Assembly: GCF_000745345.1 (NCBI RefSeq)
Contig: NZ_JQNR01000004.1
Location: 1,054,001-1,118,000 of the forward strand
Reading direction: 5' to 3'
Origin: Actinacidiphila yeochonensis CN732
GTDB lineage: Bacteria; Actinomycetota; Actinomycetes; Streptomycetales; Streptomycetaceae
DNA length: 64,000 nucleotides
Numbering within the stretch: the first letter of the stretch is position 1; every line of letters begins with the position of its first letter. The notes beneath the pieces were generated by a model, which was not told where the DNA came from, did not search any database, and was given only the letters and a program-made list of their open reading frames with translations. The position numbers and the translations under genes were made by a program. Positions 27,068 to 35,699 of this stretch are shown piece after piece.

Positions 27068-28051
27068 ATGCCGCACCCGGACCCCGCACCGGACCCCGCT
27101 CCCGCCGCCCGCCCCCCGAGCGCCGCCCGGGCGCCGTCGCCTTCCGGAGGCGTGGCCGACCTGCCGCTCGAACTCGTGCGCACCCTGCTGGCGGTCGTCG
27201 ACGAAGGCACCTTCGACGCCGCGGCGGCGGTCCTGCACGTGACGCCCTCGGCGGTGAGCCAGCGGGTGAAGGCACTGGAGCAGCGCACCGGGCGGGTGCT
27301 GCTGCTCCGCACGAAGCCGGTCCGGCTCACCCCCTCCGGGGAGGCGGTGGAGCGCTTCGGGCGGCAGGTCGCGCGGCTGGAGCGGGACGCCGCCGCCGAA
27401 CTCGGCATGGCGGGCGCGGCGGGCCCGACCATCCTGCCGATCGCCGTCAACGCCGACTCGCTGGCCACCTGGTTCCTGCCCGCGCTGGCCGAGGCCGCCG
27501 CCGGGCGCGAAGGGCTGGCGTTCGACCTGCACCGCGAGGACGAGGACCACACGGCCGCCCTGCTGCGCGAGGGCCGGGTGATGGCGGCGGTCACCTCCTC
27601 GCCCCGGGCGGTGCAGGGCTGCTCGGTGCGCCCGCTGGGGCGGATGCGCTACCGGGCCATGGCCACCCCCGCCTTCGCGGCCCGCTGGCTCGGCGGCGGT
27701 CCGCTGCCGGAGGCGCTGCCCGGCGCGCCGGCGGTGGTCTTCGACCGCAAGGACGGCCTCCAGGACACCTTCCTGCGCTCCGTCGCGCCGGACCGGGAGC
27801 CCACCTCGGCCCGGCACGCCATGCCGTCGACGGAGGCCTACCTCGAAGCGGTGGCGTACGGGCTGGGCTGGGGCATGATCCCGCAGCTCCAGGCCGGCAC
27901 CCACCCCGCCGCCGCGGGGCTGGTCGAGCTCGCCCCGCGGCACCCCGTGGACGTGCCGCTGTACTGGCAGCAGTGGCGGCTGGACTCCCCGGCGCTGGGC
28001 GACGTGGCCACGGCGGTGGAACGGGCCGCGGCCGCCGCACTGGAACGGTGA
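27068..28051 (+). CDS. LysR-family regulator, LysG/ArgP type
   Basis: A 327-aa regulator. The helix-turn-helix domain begins at LPLELVRTLLAVVDEGTFDA and includes HVTPSAVSQRVKALE, typical of ArgP/LysG. The sensor domain follows (ILPIAVNADSLATWFLPAL, IPQLQAG). The first 30 residues are a Pro/Ala-rich extension. The exact start is uncertain: GTG 27020, ATG 27068 and a GTG near 27152 are all in frame. It activates the divergent LysE-type exporter by analogy with Corynebacterium LysG. Confidence 0.93.
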   Translation: MPHPDPAPDPAPAARPPSAARAPSPSGGVADLPLELVRTLLAVVDEGTFDAAAAVLHVTPSAVSQRVKALEQRTGRVLLLRTKPVRLTPSGEAVERFGRQVARLERDAAAELGMAGAAGPTILPIAVNADSLATWFLPALAEAAAGREGLAFDLHREDEDHTAALLREGRVMAAVTSSPRAVQGCSVRPLGRMRYRAMATPAFAARWLGGGPLPEALPGAPAVVFDRKDGLQDTFLRSVAPDREPTSARHAMPSTEAYLEAVAYGLGWGMIPQLQAGTHPAAAGLVELAPRHPVDVPLYWQQWRLDSPALGDVATAVERAAAAALER

Positions 28052-28120
28052 CGCGGGAGACCGGAGGCGCGGCCGCGCGCCGGGCGGAGGGCGGCGGTCG
28101 GAACCGGCCGGCCGGCGAGG

Positions 28121-28693
28121 TCAGGCGGGGGTGGGCGGCACCTCGCGCCGCTCCAGGCGGCGGGCCATGCCCGGGTACTCCAGCACCAGCGCGTCGGCGT
28201 CCACCGTCAGGTCGGCGTGGAAGGAGCCCGAGGCGTACCGGACGCGGCCGGGCCCGAGGTGGGTGTAGGTCTGGACCGACGGGACGACGGCCAGGTCCGG
28301 CACCCGCACCATCGCCATGGTGAAGCTCCGCTCGCCGGGGACCCGGTGCAGGCCGCGGCGGCGCACCGGCAGCGTGTTGGTCAGCGCCGACAGCCCCAGG
28401 TCGCAGTCGAGGGCGCCGGCCAGCTCCGGCGCCGGCACCCCGTCCACGGACCAGTCGCCGTCGTCGTGGCGCCGCAGGTCCAGCGCCCGCACGCCGCCGG
28501 CGGTCTCGGCGCTCACCCGCAGCCGGCGGGTCGTCCAGTCGGCCGCCGTGACCAGCTCGTAGTCGAGCCAGTAGGGCTCAGGACGGGTGCCGACAACCCG
28601 GCCGCGGGCCCGCAGGCCGCCCCCGTTCCACTGCGCCCACGCGGTCTCGAAGCCGTCGCTCTCCGGGATCCGCCACGTCAACATCAACGCCAC
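28121..28693 (-). CDS. Putative glycolipid-binding domain protein (DUF1089-like)
   Basis: A 190-aa soluble protein resembling the putative glycolipid-binding family PF06475. The family pattern is seen in the start ([15 protein letters not shown]), the middle strand [19 protein letters not shown], and the Asp-rich core [20 protein letters not shown] with [11 protein letters not shown]. Start is GTG 28693 (VALMLTWR) or ATG 28684. No signal peptide. The family is thought to bind lipid-like ligands, but function is not established. Confidence 0.8.
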   Translation of the reverse strand: MALMLTWRIPESDGFETAWAQWNGGGLRARGRVVGTRPEPYWLDYELVTAADWTTRRLRVSAETAGGVRALDLRRHDDGDWSVDGVPAPELAGALDCDLGLSALTNTLPVRRRGLHRVPGERSFTMAMVRVPDLAVVPSVQTYTHLGPGRVRYASGSFHADLTVDADALVLEYPGMARRLERREVPPTPA

Positions 28694-28812
28694 GGTCCCA
28701 CCGTAGCGGTACGAACGCCCCGGCGTCGGCCCCGGCCCGGGCCCGGCTGGTGTTCGGGTACGGTGCAACAGCCGTGCGGAGCGGGGAGGTTGGGGCGGCC
28801 GGGGTGCTCCGG

Positions 28813-29187
28813 CTACCGCGCCGTACCGTCCCCGCGGCGCTCGTCGCCGGCGTCGGCGTCCGGGTCGAACGGCTCGTCCAGCGAACCGGGGCTGGTGAAG
28901 TCCGGGCTGGTGAAGCCGGGCGCGCTGTACCCGGCCTCCTCCGGTACCAGGTCGTCCGCGTCCTCCGCCTCGTAGTCGGGGCCCGTGAACGGCGGCACCT
29001 CGTACGGCGGGACCTCGTACCCCGGCAGCGGCTCGTCCGGGCCGCTGAAGTCGGGGCTGCTGAAGTCCGGACTGCTGAACCCGGGCGGCGAGTAGTCCGG
29101 CTCAGAGAAGCCCGGGTCGAACCGCTCCCCGTCCTTCCCGCCGGCCCCGCGCCCGTCGTGCTCCCGGTCCTGGCCCGAGCTTCCCAT
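28813..29187 (-). CDS. Acidic low-complexity protein with SPDF/PGF repeats
   Basis: A 124-aa hydrophilic, strongly acidic protein. ATG 29187 follows a GGAGGGG ribosome binding site by 6 bases, which supports translation. Residues about 25-60 are built from short repeats ([18 protein letters not shown]), with similar units at 95-110 ([12 protein letters not shown]). No known domain and no signal peptide were found. It could be an intrinsically disordered regulator or scaffold; no function can be assigned. It is divergent from the L36 paralogue gene. Confidence 0.65.
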   Translation of the reverse strand: MGSSGQDREHDGRGAGGKDGERFDPGFSEPDYSPPGFSSPDFSSPDFSGPDEPLPGYEVPPYEVPPFTGPDYEAEDADDLVPEEAGYSAPGFTSPDFTSPGSLDEPFDPDADAGDERRGDGTAR

Positions 29188-29390
29188 GGCCTTCCCCTCC
29201 ACCCGTCGCCGCCCGCTTCGCGCCCGCCGTCCCGAGGCCGGCCGGGACCCGGCCGGCCTCGGGACGGAAGCGGAATGAACCCGGTCCCGCCGACGTTGGC
29301 AAGGCCGTGGCACACAGGCTACGAGAAGACCGCGAGACCGCGGAGGCGGTCGGCCGACTCGGTGGCGGACTGCGTGCCGGCTGAGGAGGA

Positions 29391-29436
29391 CGTCCAGCAA
29401 GGACGTCGAGCACCGTCCAGCAAGGACGTCGAGCAG
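29391..29436. repeat. 23-bp direct repeat in the rpmJ leader
   Basis: CGTCCAGCAAGGACGTCGAG occurs at 29391 and again at 29414, with a period of 23 bases (two copies), ending 12 bases before the rpmJ start codon. It is in the untranslated leader, so it may affect translation or bind a regulator. Confidence 0.55.
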
Positions 29437-29448
29437 AAAGGCGCGCCG

Positions 29449-29571
29449 ATGAAGGTCCGCAACTCCCTTCGCTCCCTGAAGAACCGCCCGGGCGCCCAGA
29501 TCGTCCGGCGCCGCGGCAGGGTCTACGTCATCAACCGCAAGGACCCGCGCGGCAAGTCCCGTCAGGGCTGA
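29449..29571 (+). CDS. rpmJ: Ribosomal protein L36, Cys-free paralogue
   Basis: A 40-aa protein starting [20 protein letters not shown] and containing [25 protein letters not shown] L36 sequence. It has no Cys, so it is the C-minus type without a zinc ribbon. In actinomycetes such copies replace the zinc-containing protein during zinc starvation and belong to the Zur regulon. It stands alone rather than in the ribosomal operon, which also fits a paralogue. A Zur box was not recognised upstream. Possible promoter: TTGGCA (29296-29301), 17 bases, CTACGA (29319-29324). Confidence 0.93.
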   Translation: MKVRNSLRSLKNRPGAQIVRRRGRVYVINRKDPRGKSRQG

Positions 29572-29585
29572 ACCCGTCCGACGGC

Positions 29586-29604
29586 GGCGGTCCCCAAGAC
29601 CGCC
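29586..29604 (+). terminator. Short hairpin after rpmJ
   Basis: GGCGGTC (29586-29592) pairs with GACCGCC (29598-29604) around a 5-base loop, 15 bases past the stop codon. The stem is short, so the call is weak. Confidence 0.45.
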
Positions 29605-29804
29605 CCGGTGACCCAGGCGCGCCATCCCGCGGCTCGCGGGCGGGCGCGCCGTTCCGTACCCGGCCGCGGCAGCCGCCGTCGAGCGTCGCGGGACGCCGCC
29701 GGGGTACCGCTGAACACCGCCGAAGACCGCTGAGATCCCCGCCCGGTCCCGTCCTGGCGCCGACATGCCGTGGACGGTGACGACAGGAGCGGCACACTGG
29801 TCCG

Positions 29805-30392
29805 ATGACCGGATCGGATGTGAAGGCGGATCTCCGCCTGTACCTGCGGGACGCCCGCGAGGCGCTGCTGTGGAAGCTGGACGGCCTGTCGGAGTACGGC
29901 GTGCGCCGGCCCATGACGCCGACGGGAACCAACCTGCTCGGGCTGGTGAAGCACCTGACCGGCGCCGAAGCGGCGTACTTCGGCGAGATGTTCGGCCGGC
30001 CGGTCCAGGCGCCGCCGCTCTGGATCGCGGGGGGCGCCGAGCCGAACGCCGACCTGTGGGCGACCGCCGACGAGACGCGCGAGCAGATCGTCGACGACTA
30101 CCGCCGGGTGTGCGCTCACTCCGACGTGACGATCGAGTCGCTTCCCCTCGACACGGTCGGCCGGGTGCCGTGGCATCCGCGGCCGGAACTGCCCCTGCGC
30201 CGGATTCTCGTGCACATGATCGCCGAGACCCAGCGGCATGCCGGCCACGCCGACATCGTCCGTGAACTCATCGACGGCGCCGCGGGCCAGCGGCCCGGGA
30301 GCCGCAACCTGGCGCCCGGCGATCCTGCCTGGTGGGAGGGGTATCGAAGGCGGCTGGAACAGGCGGCCGAGGACGCGGACCCCGGCGTGTAG
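29805..30392 (+). CDS. DinB-family protein (DUF664)
   Basis: A 195-aa DinB-superfamily four-helix-bundle protein, likely a metal-dependent enzyme. Candidate metal-binding His residues lie in GLVKHLTGAEAAYFGE and in AETQRHAGHADIVRELIDG, in the usual helix positions. Relatives act as bacillithiol- or mycothiol-dependent S-transferases, though many are unassigned. It overlaps, antisense, with the extended end of the TetR gene at 30116-30392, so that extension is doubtful. The ATG start (29805) has only a weak ribosome binding site. Confidence 0.9.
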   Translation: MTGSDVKADLRLYLRDAREALLWKLDGLSEYGVRRPMTPTGTNLLGLVKHLTGAEAAYFGEMFGRPVQAPPLWIAGGAEPNADLWATADETREQIVDDYRRVCAHSDVTIESLPLDTVGRVPWHPRPELPLRRILVHMIAETQRHAGHADIVRELIDGAAGQRPGSRNLAPGDPAWWEGYRRRLEQAAEDADPGV

Positions 30393-31453
30393 TGGGGCGT
30401 TGCCGTGCGTGTGGCGGTGGGCATCGGTGACGCGTTCGGAGACGACCGCCGGCACCGCTGGGTCCGCCGTACCGGGCGCGGTCTCCGTCCGGCCGAGGCT
30501 GGTGCCGCGAAAGTCCGACTCCGTCGCGGGGAGCCGGCTGGTTGGCCGGTTGGCCGGCCGACCGGCCAACCGGCACTCGTCGGCACCCGCCGGTCAGACC
30601 GGCCGGTGCGGCCGTCCGCCGTGCGGATGGCCCGCCGCCCGTTCCGCGCCTGCCGTCCGGTCCCGGTCCCGGTCGCGGGCGCCGTGGGGGCCTTCGAGGT
30701 TCGCTGGCCCCCGGGGTTCGCGAGGTCCTGAGGGCCGTCCTGGGCCCGAGTCGCGCCCGATCCCGTACCGTGCGCCTTCTCGGAGATGCGGACCAACTGG
30801 TCGCGGTCCACCGGCGGCAGGGAGTCGAGCGGGCCGGGGGCCCGCAGCCCGGCGAGGTGGAGCGCGGCGAAGCGCCGCCACGCGTCCGGCGCGACCGCCC
30901 CGGACGTCTCGACCACCCCGCGCAGGGCCCACACCAGCGCCATCACGTCGCCCAGGGCCACCTCGGGTGCGACCCGGCCGGCCTGCCGCGCCTGCTGGAG
31001 CAGTTGGCCGATGATGTCCCGCAACTGCTCGACGTGGGACGCCTTGGTCGGCCCGAGCACCTTGTCGGCGTAGCCGCGGTGCTCCGACAGCCACCGGCCC
31101 AGGCTGAGGACGAACGCCTCCAGGCCGCCGCCGTCCGGCAGGCCGATGGCCGAGCGGGCCTCCTCGACGAGGTCGCCGAGCAGCTGCCCGGCGACCTCCT
31201 CCACCAGCGCCTCCTTGTTGGGGAAGCACCGGTAGAGGGTGCCCACGCCGACGCCGGCCCGGGAGGCGATCAGCTCCATGCTGGCGTCGGTGCCGTGCTG
31301 GACCAGCACCTCACGGGCGGCGGCGACCACCAGCCCGTGGTTGCGGGCGGCGTCCCGCCGCAGCGGCCGCCGCTGCGGCTCGGTCCGGTCGGACCCCGCC
31401 GCGGCGGCCGCCGCCCGCTCCCCTCCCACGGCACCGGAGGACGCCGGCCTCAT
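30116..31453 (-). CDS. TetR-family regulator with an implausible C-terminal extension
   Basis: A TetR regulator whose first 220 residues are normal. The helix-turn-helix is in MELIASRAGVGVGTLYRCFP and the ligand domain continues to RISEKAHGTG. After that the frame stays open for about 220 more residues of Arg/Pro/Thr-rich, antisense-like sequence that runs into the DinB gene. The true protein probably ends near 30700 and a stop has been lost by mutation or a sequence error. Its ATG overlaps the TGA of the upstream MFS gene as ATGA, so the two are coupled. It likely represses the MFS operon. Confidence 0.75.
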   Translation of the reverse strand: MRPASSGAVGGERAAAAAAGSDRTEPQRRPLRRDAARNHGLVVAAAREVLVQHGTDASMELIASRAGVGVGTLYRCFPNKEALVEEVAGQLLGDLVEEARSAIGLPDGGGLEAFVLSLGRWLSEHRGYADKVLGPTKASHVEQLRDIIGQLLQQARQAGRVAPEVALGDVMALVWALRGVVETSGAVAPDAWRRFAALHLAGLRAPGPLDSLPPVDRDQLVRISEKAHGTGSGATRAQDGPQDLANPGGQRTSKAPTAPATGTGTGRQARNGRRAIRTADGRTGRSDRRVPTSAGWPVGRPTGQPAGSPRRSRTFAAPASAGRRPRPVRRTQRCRRSSPNASPMPTATRTATPHYTPGSASSAACSSRLRYPSHQAGSPGARLRLPGRWPAAPSMSSRTMSAWPACRWVSAIMCTRIRRRGSSGRGCHGTRPTVSRGSDSIVTSE

Positions 31454-32907
31454 GCGGAGGAGTCGTCCCCGACCGCGGCGAGCTGGACCGCACCGTGCTC
31501 GTCCTCGGAGACCGCGACCACGCTGGCCCGGCGGCTGATCGGGATCAGCAGGGCCATCAGCGCACCCAGCAGCAGAGCGCCGGCGAGCATCGCGAAGCCG
31601 TTGGTGTAGCCGCTCTCGCGCGGCAGGCCGTCGGCGGCGGGGGAGGCGGTGACCACCGAGGTCATCAGCGCGGCGCCGATGGAACCGCCGATGGTGCGGA
31701 TGTTGGCGTTCATGCCGCTGGCCACACCGGTCTGGGCCGGCGGCACCGCCGCCACGATCAGGCTGGACATGGCCGCGAAGGCCAGGCCGAAGCCGACACC
31801 CATCACGGCGGTGGCGACGTACAGCTCCCAGGTGTGGCTGTGCGCGAAGGCCAGCAGCGCCATGGACGCGGCGCCGATGAGGGAGCCCACCAGGACCACG
31901 GTCTTGCCGCCGATCTTGGCGGCCAGGCCGTTGGCACCCATGCCGACCAGGAACATCATCACGGCCATCGGCAGCAGGATCAGACCGGACTCGGTGACGG
32001 ACGCGCCGAAGCCGTAGCCGGTGGCCTTCGGGGTCTGCACGAACTCCGGCAGGAACGCGAACACGGCGTACATGCCCACGCCGAACAGCAGCGCCACCGC
32101 GTTGTTGGTCCAGACCGCCTTACGGGCCATCATCCGCATGTCGATCAGCGGGGCCTGCGCGCGGCGCTCCATCTCGACCCACGCCACCGCGAGCACCACG
32201 GCCGCGACGAACAGGCCGATCACCCGGCCCGAGCCCCAGCCCCACACCGGTGCCTGGCTCAGCGCGACCAGCAGCGCCACCAGCCACGCGGACAGCAGGA
32301 TCGCCGGCAGCCAGCTGATCCGGCCCGGCGTCCGCTCCTTCGACTGCGGCACGAACATGAAGGTGGCCACGGCGGCGAGGATCGTGACGATCATCGGCAG
32401 CCAGAACAGCCAGTGGTAGTTGAGCGCGTTGACGATCGGGCCGGCGAGCACGATGCCCAGACCGCCGCCGACCGCGACCAGGGAGGCGATGGCACCGACC
32501 GCGCCGCTGAGCTTCTCGCGCGGGAACTCGTCGCGGACGATACCGAAGGCCAGCGGCAGCACACCGCCGCCGACGCCCTGGATCACGCGGGCGATGATCA
32601 TCACCGTCACGTTGGTGGCCAGCGCGGCCAGCAGGGAGCCCGCGGCCAGCGCCACCAGGGTGGCCACGAAGACCGGCTTCTTGCCGACCACGTCGCCGAT
32701 CCGGCCCATGATCGGGGTGAATATCGAGGCCGACAGCAGGTAGGCGGTCAGCACCCAGGTCACGGTGTTCTGCGAGGTGTGCAGAGCGTTCTGGATCGTC
32801 GGAAGGACGGGGGTGACCAGTGACTGGAGCAGCGCGTACGCGGTGACGCTTGCCGCCAGGACCGCGAACGTCACCTGGTGGGGCGCGCGCCGGGTCTCGG
32901 ACGCCAT
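31450..32907 (-). CDS. MFS transporter, DHA2/EmrB drug-exporter type
   Basis: A 485-aa major facilitator with about 14 hydrophobic helices. The DHA2 motif LPTIQNALHTSQNTVTWVLT, motif A GRIGDVVGKKPVF and motif C region LVAVGGGLGIVLAGP are present. ATG 32907 has a near-ideal AAGGAG ribosome binding site 4 bases upstream. It is co-transcribed with, and coupled to, the TetR gene at 31453, which implies drug- or metabolite-induced expression. Two dyads in the promoter region (33015-33057) may be the repressor sites. Probably proton-driven export of an antibiotic or toxic compound. Confidence 0.94.
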   Translation of the reverse strand: MASETRRAPHQVTFAVLAASVTAYALLQSLVTPVLPTIQNALHTSQNTVTWVLTAYLLSASIFTPIMGRIGDVVGKKPVFVATLVALAAGSLLAALATNVTVMIIARVIQGVGGGVLPLAFGIVRDEFPREKLSGAVGAIASLVAVGGGLGIVLAGPIVNALNYHWLFWLPMIVTILAAVATFMFVPQSKERTPGRISWLPAILLSAWLVALLVALSQAPVWGWGSGRVIGLFVAAVVLAVAWVEMERRAQAPLIDMRMMARKAVWTNNAVALLFGVGMYAVFAFLPEFVQTPKATGYGFGASVTESGLILLPMAVMMFLVGMGANGLAAKIGGKTVVLVGSLIGAASMALLAFAHSHTWELYVATAVMGVGFGLAFAAMSSLIVAAVPPAQTGVASGMNANIRTIGGSIGAALMTSVVTASPAADGLPRESGYTNGFAMLAGALLLGALMALLIPISRRASVVAVSEDEHGAVQLAAVGDDSSA

Positions 32908-33014
32908 GGATCTCCTTAAGCAAGGGGCAGAGCGGTGGAACGGCTGCGCCGGTCGGGCGTGGGGTACCCGTACGGCAGCCGTGTGGATGCGAGCAGTGAG
33001 GGGAACGCGCGATC

Positions 33015-33057
33015 CGGAATAGGCATTCCGCGTCCCGCTCACAGGATAGCCGTATCC
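33015..33057. promoter_or_regulatory. Two dyads upstream of the MFS/TetR operon
   Basis: CGGAAT (33015-33020), AGGC, ATTCCG (33025-33030) and GGATA (33044-33048), GCCG, TATCC (33053-33057) are both perfect inverted repeats with 4-base spacers. They lie 110-150 bases upstream of the MFS start. The TetR protein encoded downstream in the operon is the likely binder. Confidence 0.55.
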
Positions 33058-33294
33058 GGATGGCAGCTCCGTTTCCGGTGGGTGAGATGTGGCGCACACC
33101 CCCCGGCGCGCGGTGGTCCGACCGTAAGGCGGCAGGCGCCCCCCGCGCCCCTCTCCCGTTGCCCTTCGGGAGCGCCCTGCCGCCTGCGCCGGGCCCCGCC
33201 CGTGGGCGGGGAGCCTGTCCGAAGGGGTCGGTTAACCGGTTCAGGCATGCCCTGAAAACGCCTCTCCGGATGTCCGGGAAATCCGGCTTAAGCG

Positions 33295-33344
33295 TTTACA
33301 GGTCCGGCCCCGCGCGCTACGTTCCGTTGATGGGAGCGCTCCCA
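33295..33344 (+). promoter_or_regulatory. LPMO promoter with CebR operator
   Basis: TTTACA (33295-33300), a 17-base spacer and TACGTT (33318-33323) form a likely promoter. The CebR palindrome TGGGAGCGCTCCCA lies at 33331-33344, directly over the expected start of transcription. The leader to the start codon is about 150 bases. Confidence 0.85.
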
Positions 33345-33492
33345 CTCGCCCCACCCCGATCCACCACCCGCACCACTCGCTCCAGTCGCAATCGCTCGCG
33401 CCACCCCGCGGAAGCCTCCCGCTCCCGGTGGATCCCACGCGGCTCCCCCGAGAGATCCCCCCACGCATCCCCCCACACGAAGGGACCCGCAT

Positions 33493-34803
33493 GTGATGAC
33501 GCTCAGACGACTGGCGGTGCCAGGCGGACGCCCGCTGAAGCTGGCTCTGCTCACCGTCGTGGCGACCCTGGCCGCGTTCACCACCGTGCTGCTCACCGGC
33601 GGCTCGGCGACCGCGCACGGGGCGCCCATGAACCCCGGCAGCCGTACCTTCCTCTGCTACGAGGACGGCCTCTCCAGCACCGGCCAGATCATCCCGCAGA
33701 ACCCGGCCTGCGCGGCGGCCGCGCAGGTGAGCGGCACCACGCCGTTCTACAACTGGTTCAGCGTGCTGCGCTCGGACGGCGCCGGCCGCACCTCCGGGTT
33801 CATCCCGGACGGGTCGCTGTGCAGCGGCGGCAACGCGACGTTCGCCGGCTTCGACCTGCCGCGCAACGACTGGCCGGTCACGCACCTGACCTCCGGCTCC
33901 AGCTACGCCGTCCGCTACAACGCCTGGGCCGCGCACCCGGGCACGTTCTACATGTACGTGACCAAGAACGGCTACGACCCCACCAAGCCGCTCGCCTGGA
34001 GCGACCTGGAGGCCACACCGTTCTCCACCGCCGACCACCCGCCGGAGACCGGCCCGGTCGGCACGCTCGACGGCCACTACGACTGGACGGCGCAACTGCC
34101 GTCCGGCAAGACCGGCCCGGCGGTCATCTACACCGTGTGGGCGCGCTCGGACAGCACCGAGACGTTCTACAGCTGCTCCGACGTCGTCTTCGACGGCGGC
34201 AACGGCCAGGTGACCGGCCTCAACGGCGGCACGTCGTCGGGCACCACGGCGGGGACCACCTCGGGGACCACGTCCGGTACGACCACTGGCACGACGGCGG
34301 GGAGCACGTCCGGTACGACCGCCGGTTCGTCGTCCGGTACGACGGCGGGGACCACCTCGGGCACTTCGGCGGGGGCCACGTCCGGTACGACCGCTGGTTC
34401 GTCGTCCGGTACGACGGCGGGGACGACCTCGGGCACTTCGGCGGGGACCACGTCCGGTTCGACGTCCGGGAGCAGCGGCGGCACCACTCCGCCGGTCGGG
34501 ACGTCCTGCTCGGCCAGGTTCTCGGTGACGAACTCGTGGAACGGCGGCTACCAGGGGCAGGTCACGGTGGCCAACTCCGGCACCGTGCCGCTGCTGGGCT
34601 GGATGGTGATGTGGTCGGAACCGGCCGGCAACACCTTCGCCAGCTCGTGGAGTGCGAACTTCAGCACCATGGACGGCCAGCAGATGGCCGAGAACCTCGA
34701 CTGGAACGGGTCACTGGCAGTCGGGGCCTCGACCACCTTCGGGTACGTGGTCAACGGGAGCGCGCCGTCCCCCGCGCCGGCGTTCTCCTGCCAGCCCGGC
34801 TGA
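33493..34803 (+). CDS. AA10 lytic polysaccharide monooxygenase with CBM2
   Basis: A 436-aa secreted copper enzyme that oxidatively cleaves crystalline cellulose or chitin. After the signal peptide, cleavage at ATAHGAPMNPGS exposes the His that forms the copper brace; the second His is in NAWAAHPGTFYMYVTK, and the aromatic axial residue lies in ETFYSCSDVVF. A Gly/Thr/Ser linker (about residues 245-335) is encoded by long DNA repeats. The C-terminal CBM2 (SCSARFSVTNSWNGG to FSCQPG) binds cellulose. Start is GTG 33493 or ATG 33496. A CebR box upstream makes it part of the cellulose regulon. Confidence 0.96.
   Translation: MMTLRRLAVPGGRPLKLALLTVVATLAAFTTVLLTGGSATAHGAPMNPGSRTFLCYEDGLSSTGQIIPQNPACAAAAQVSGTTPFYNWFSVLRSDGAGRTSGFIPDGSLCSGGNATFAGFDLPRNDWPVTHLTSGSSYAVRYNAWAAHPGTFYMYVTKNGYDPTKPLAWSDLEATPFSTADHPPETGPVGTLDGHYDWTAQLPSGKTGPAVIYTVWARSDSTETFYSCSDVVFDGGNGQVTGLNGGTSSGTTAGTTSGTTSGTTTGTTAGSTSGTTAGSSSGTTAGTTSGTSAGATSGTTAGSSSGTTAGTTSGTSAGTTSGSTSGSSGGTTPPVGTSCSARFSVTNSWNGGYQGQVTVANSGTVPLLGWMVMWSEPAGNTFASSWSANFSTMDGQQMAENLDWNGSLAVGASTTFGYVVNGSAPSPAPAFSCQPG
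34228..34480 (+). repeat. Coding tandem repeats in the LPMO linker
   Basis: Repeated blocks of about 60 bases (for example units containing TCCGGTACGACGGCGGGGAC) encode GTTSG/GTTAG-type linker sequence. The second half (34310-34450) looks like a recent near-exact duplication. Length variation between strains is expected. Confidence 0.75.
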
Positions 34804-34988
34804 GCACCACCGCGCGGCCGTGACGGGACGGCGGCGGTCAGGTGCGGCGGAGTACCGGTGCCCCGGCGCCGCCGCCGCACCACCCCGTACCCGCCCCCGG
34901 CCGCCCGCCCGCACCGTGGGCCGTCCGGCCACCGCGCCCCGGCGAGGTGGCCGGACGGCCCTCCCGCCGAGGGCACTACGCTGGCCGG

Positions 34989-35699
34989 GTGTTCTCCCCG
35001 CAGGGGCCAACCGCCCGCGAGTTGGCCGTCCAGGCGCTGTCGTCCGTCGAGCACGGGTACGACCTGCTGGCGCCCTCGTTCGACCACACCCCCTTCCGCA
35101 CCCCGGACCGCGTGCTGGACGCCACCGGGCGGGCGCTGGCCCGGCTCGGACCGTTCGGTGCCGGGCTCGACCTGTGCTGCGGGACGGGAGCCGGGACCGG
35201 GGTGCTGCGCCGGGCGTGCGTGGGGGAGGTCACCGGCGTGGACTTCAGCGCCGGGATGCTCGCGCAGGCCCGCGCGGCCCACCCCGGGGCCCGCTGGGTA
35301 CGGGCGGACGCCCGCGCGCTCCCGTTCGCCGGAGGCTTCGACCTGGCCGTCAGCTTCGGCGCGTTCGGCCACTTCCTGCCCGCCGAGCGGCCGGCCCTCT
35401 TCGCCGGGGTGCGCCGGGCGCTCGTCCCCGGCGGCCTCTTCGCCTTCCCCGTGGGCGCCCCGCCGCGGCCCGGCTCCGCGTGGTGGTGGGCGGCGGCCGG
35501 CTTCGACGCGGCCATGCGGGTGCGCAACGCGGTGCGGCGGCCGACGTTCGTGATGTACTACCGCACCTTCCCGCTCGCGGCGGTCCGCGCCGACCTCACC
35601 GCGGCCGGGTTCTCGGTGCGGACGGCCGCGCTGGAGGAGTTCGGGCGGCGGCCGGACGGCAGTCCGCGCTGCCGCCTCGTCCTGGCCCGCCGGACCTGA
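34989..35699 (+). CDS. Class I SAM-dependent methyltransferase
   Basis: A 236-aa Rossmann-fold methyltransferase. Motif I is AGLDLCCGTGAGTGVLRR, with the acidic loop VTGVDFSAGMLAQARAAHPG after it and the motif-IV-like FDLAVSFGAFGHF. GTG 34989 is chosen because the upstream in-frame sequence is Pro-rich and atypical. The C-terminal part (YYRTFPLAAVRADLTAAGFS) is of the usual Methyltransf_11 kind. The methyl acceptor is unknown. It stands alone. Confidence 0.88.
   Translation: MFSPQGPTARELAVQALSSVEHGYDLLAPSFDHTPFRTPDRVLDATGRALARLGPFGAGLDLCCGTGAGTGVLRRACVGEVTGVDFSAGMLAQARAAHPGARWVRADARALPFAGGFDLAVSFGAFGHFLPAERPALFAGVRRALVPGGLFAFPVGAPPRPGSAWWWAAAGFDAAMRVRNAVRRPTFVMYYRTFPLAAVRADLTAAGFSVRTAALEEFGRRPDGSPRCRLVLARRT

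Noticed and set aside
29200..29450. Zur box for the Cys-free L36 gene
   Set aside because: No sequence close to the TGAAAATGATTTTCA-type palindrome was found by eye.
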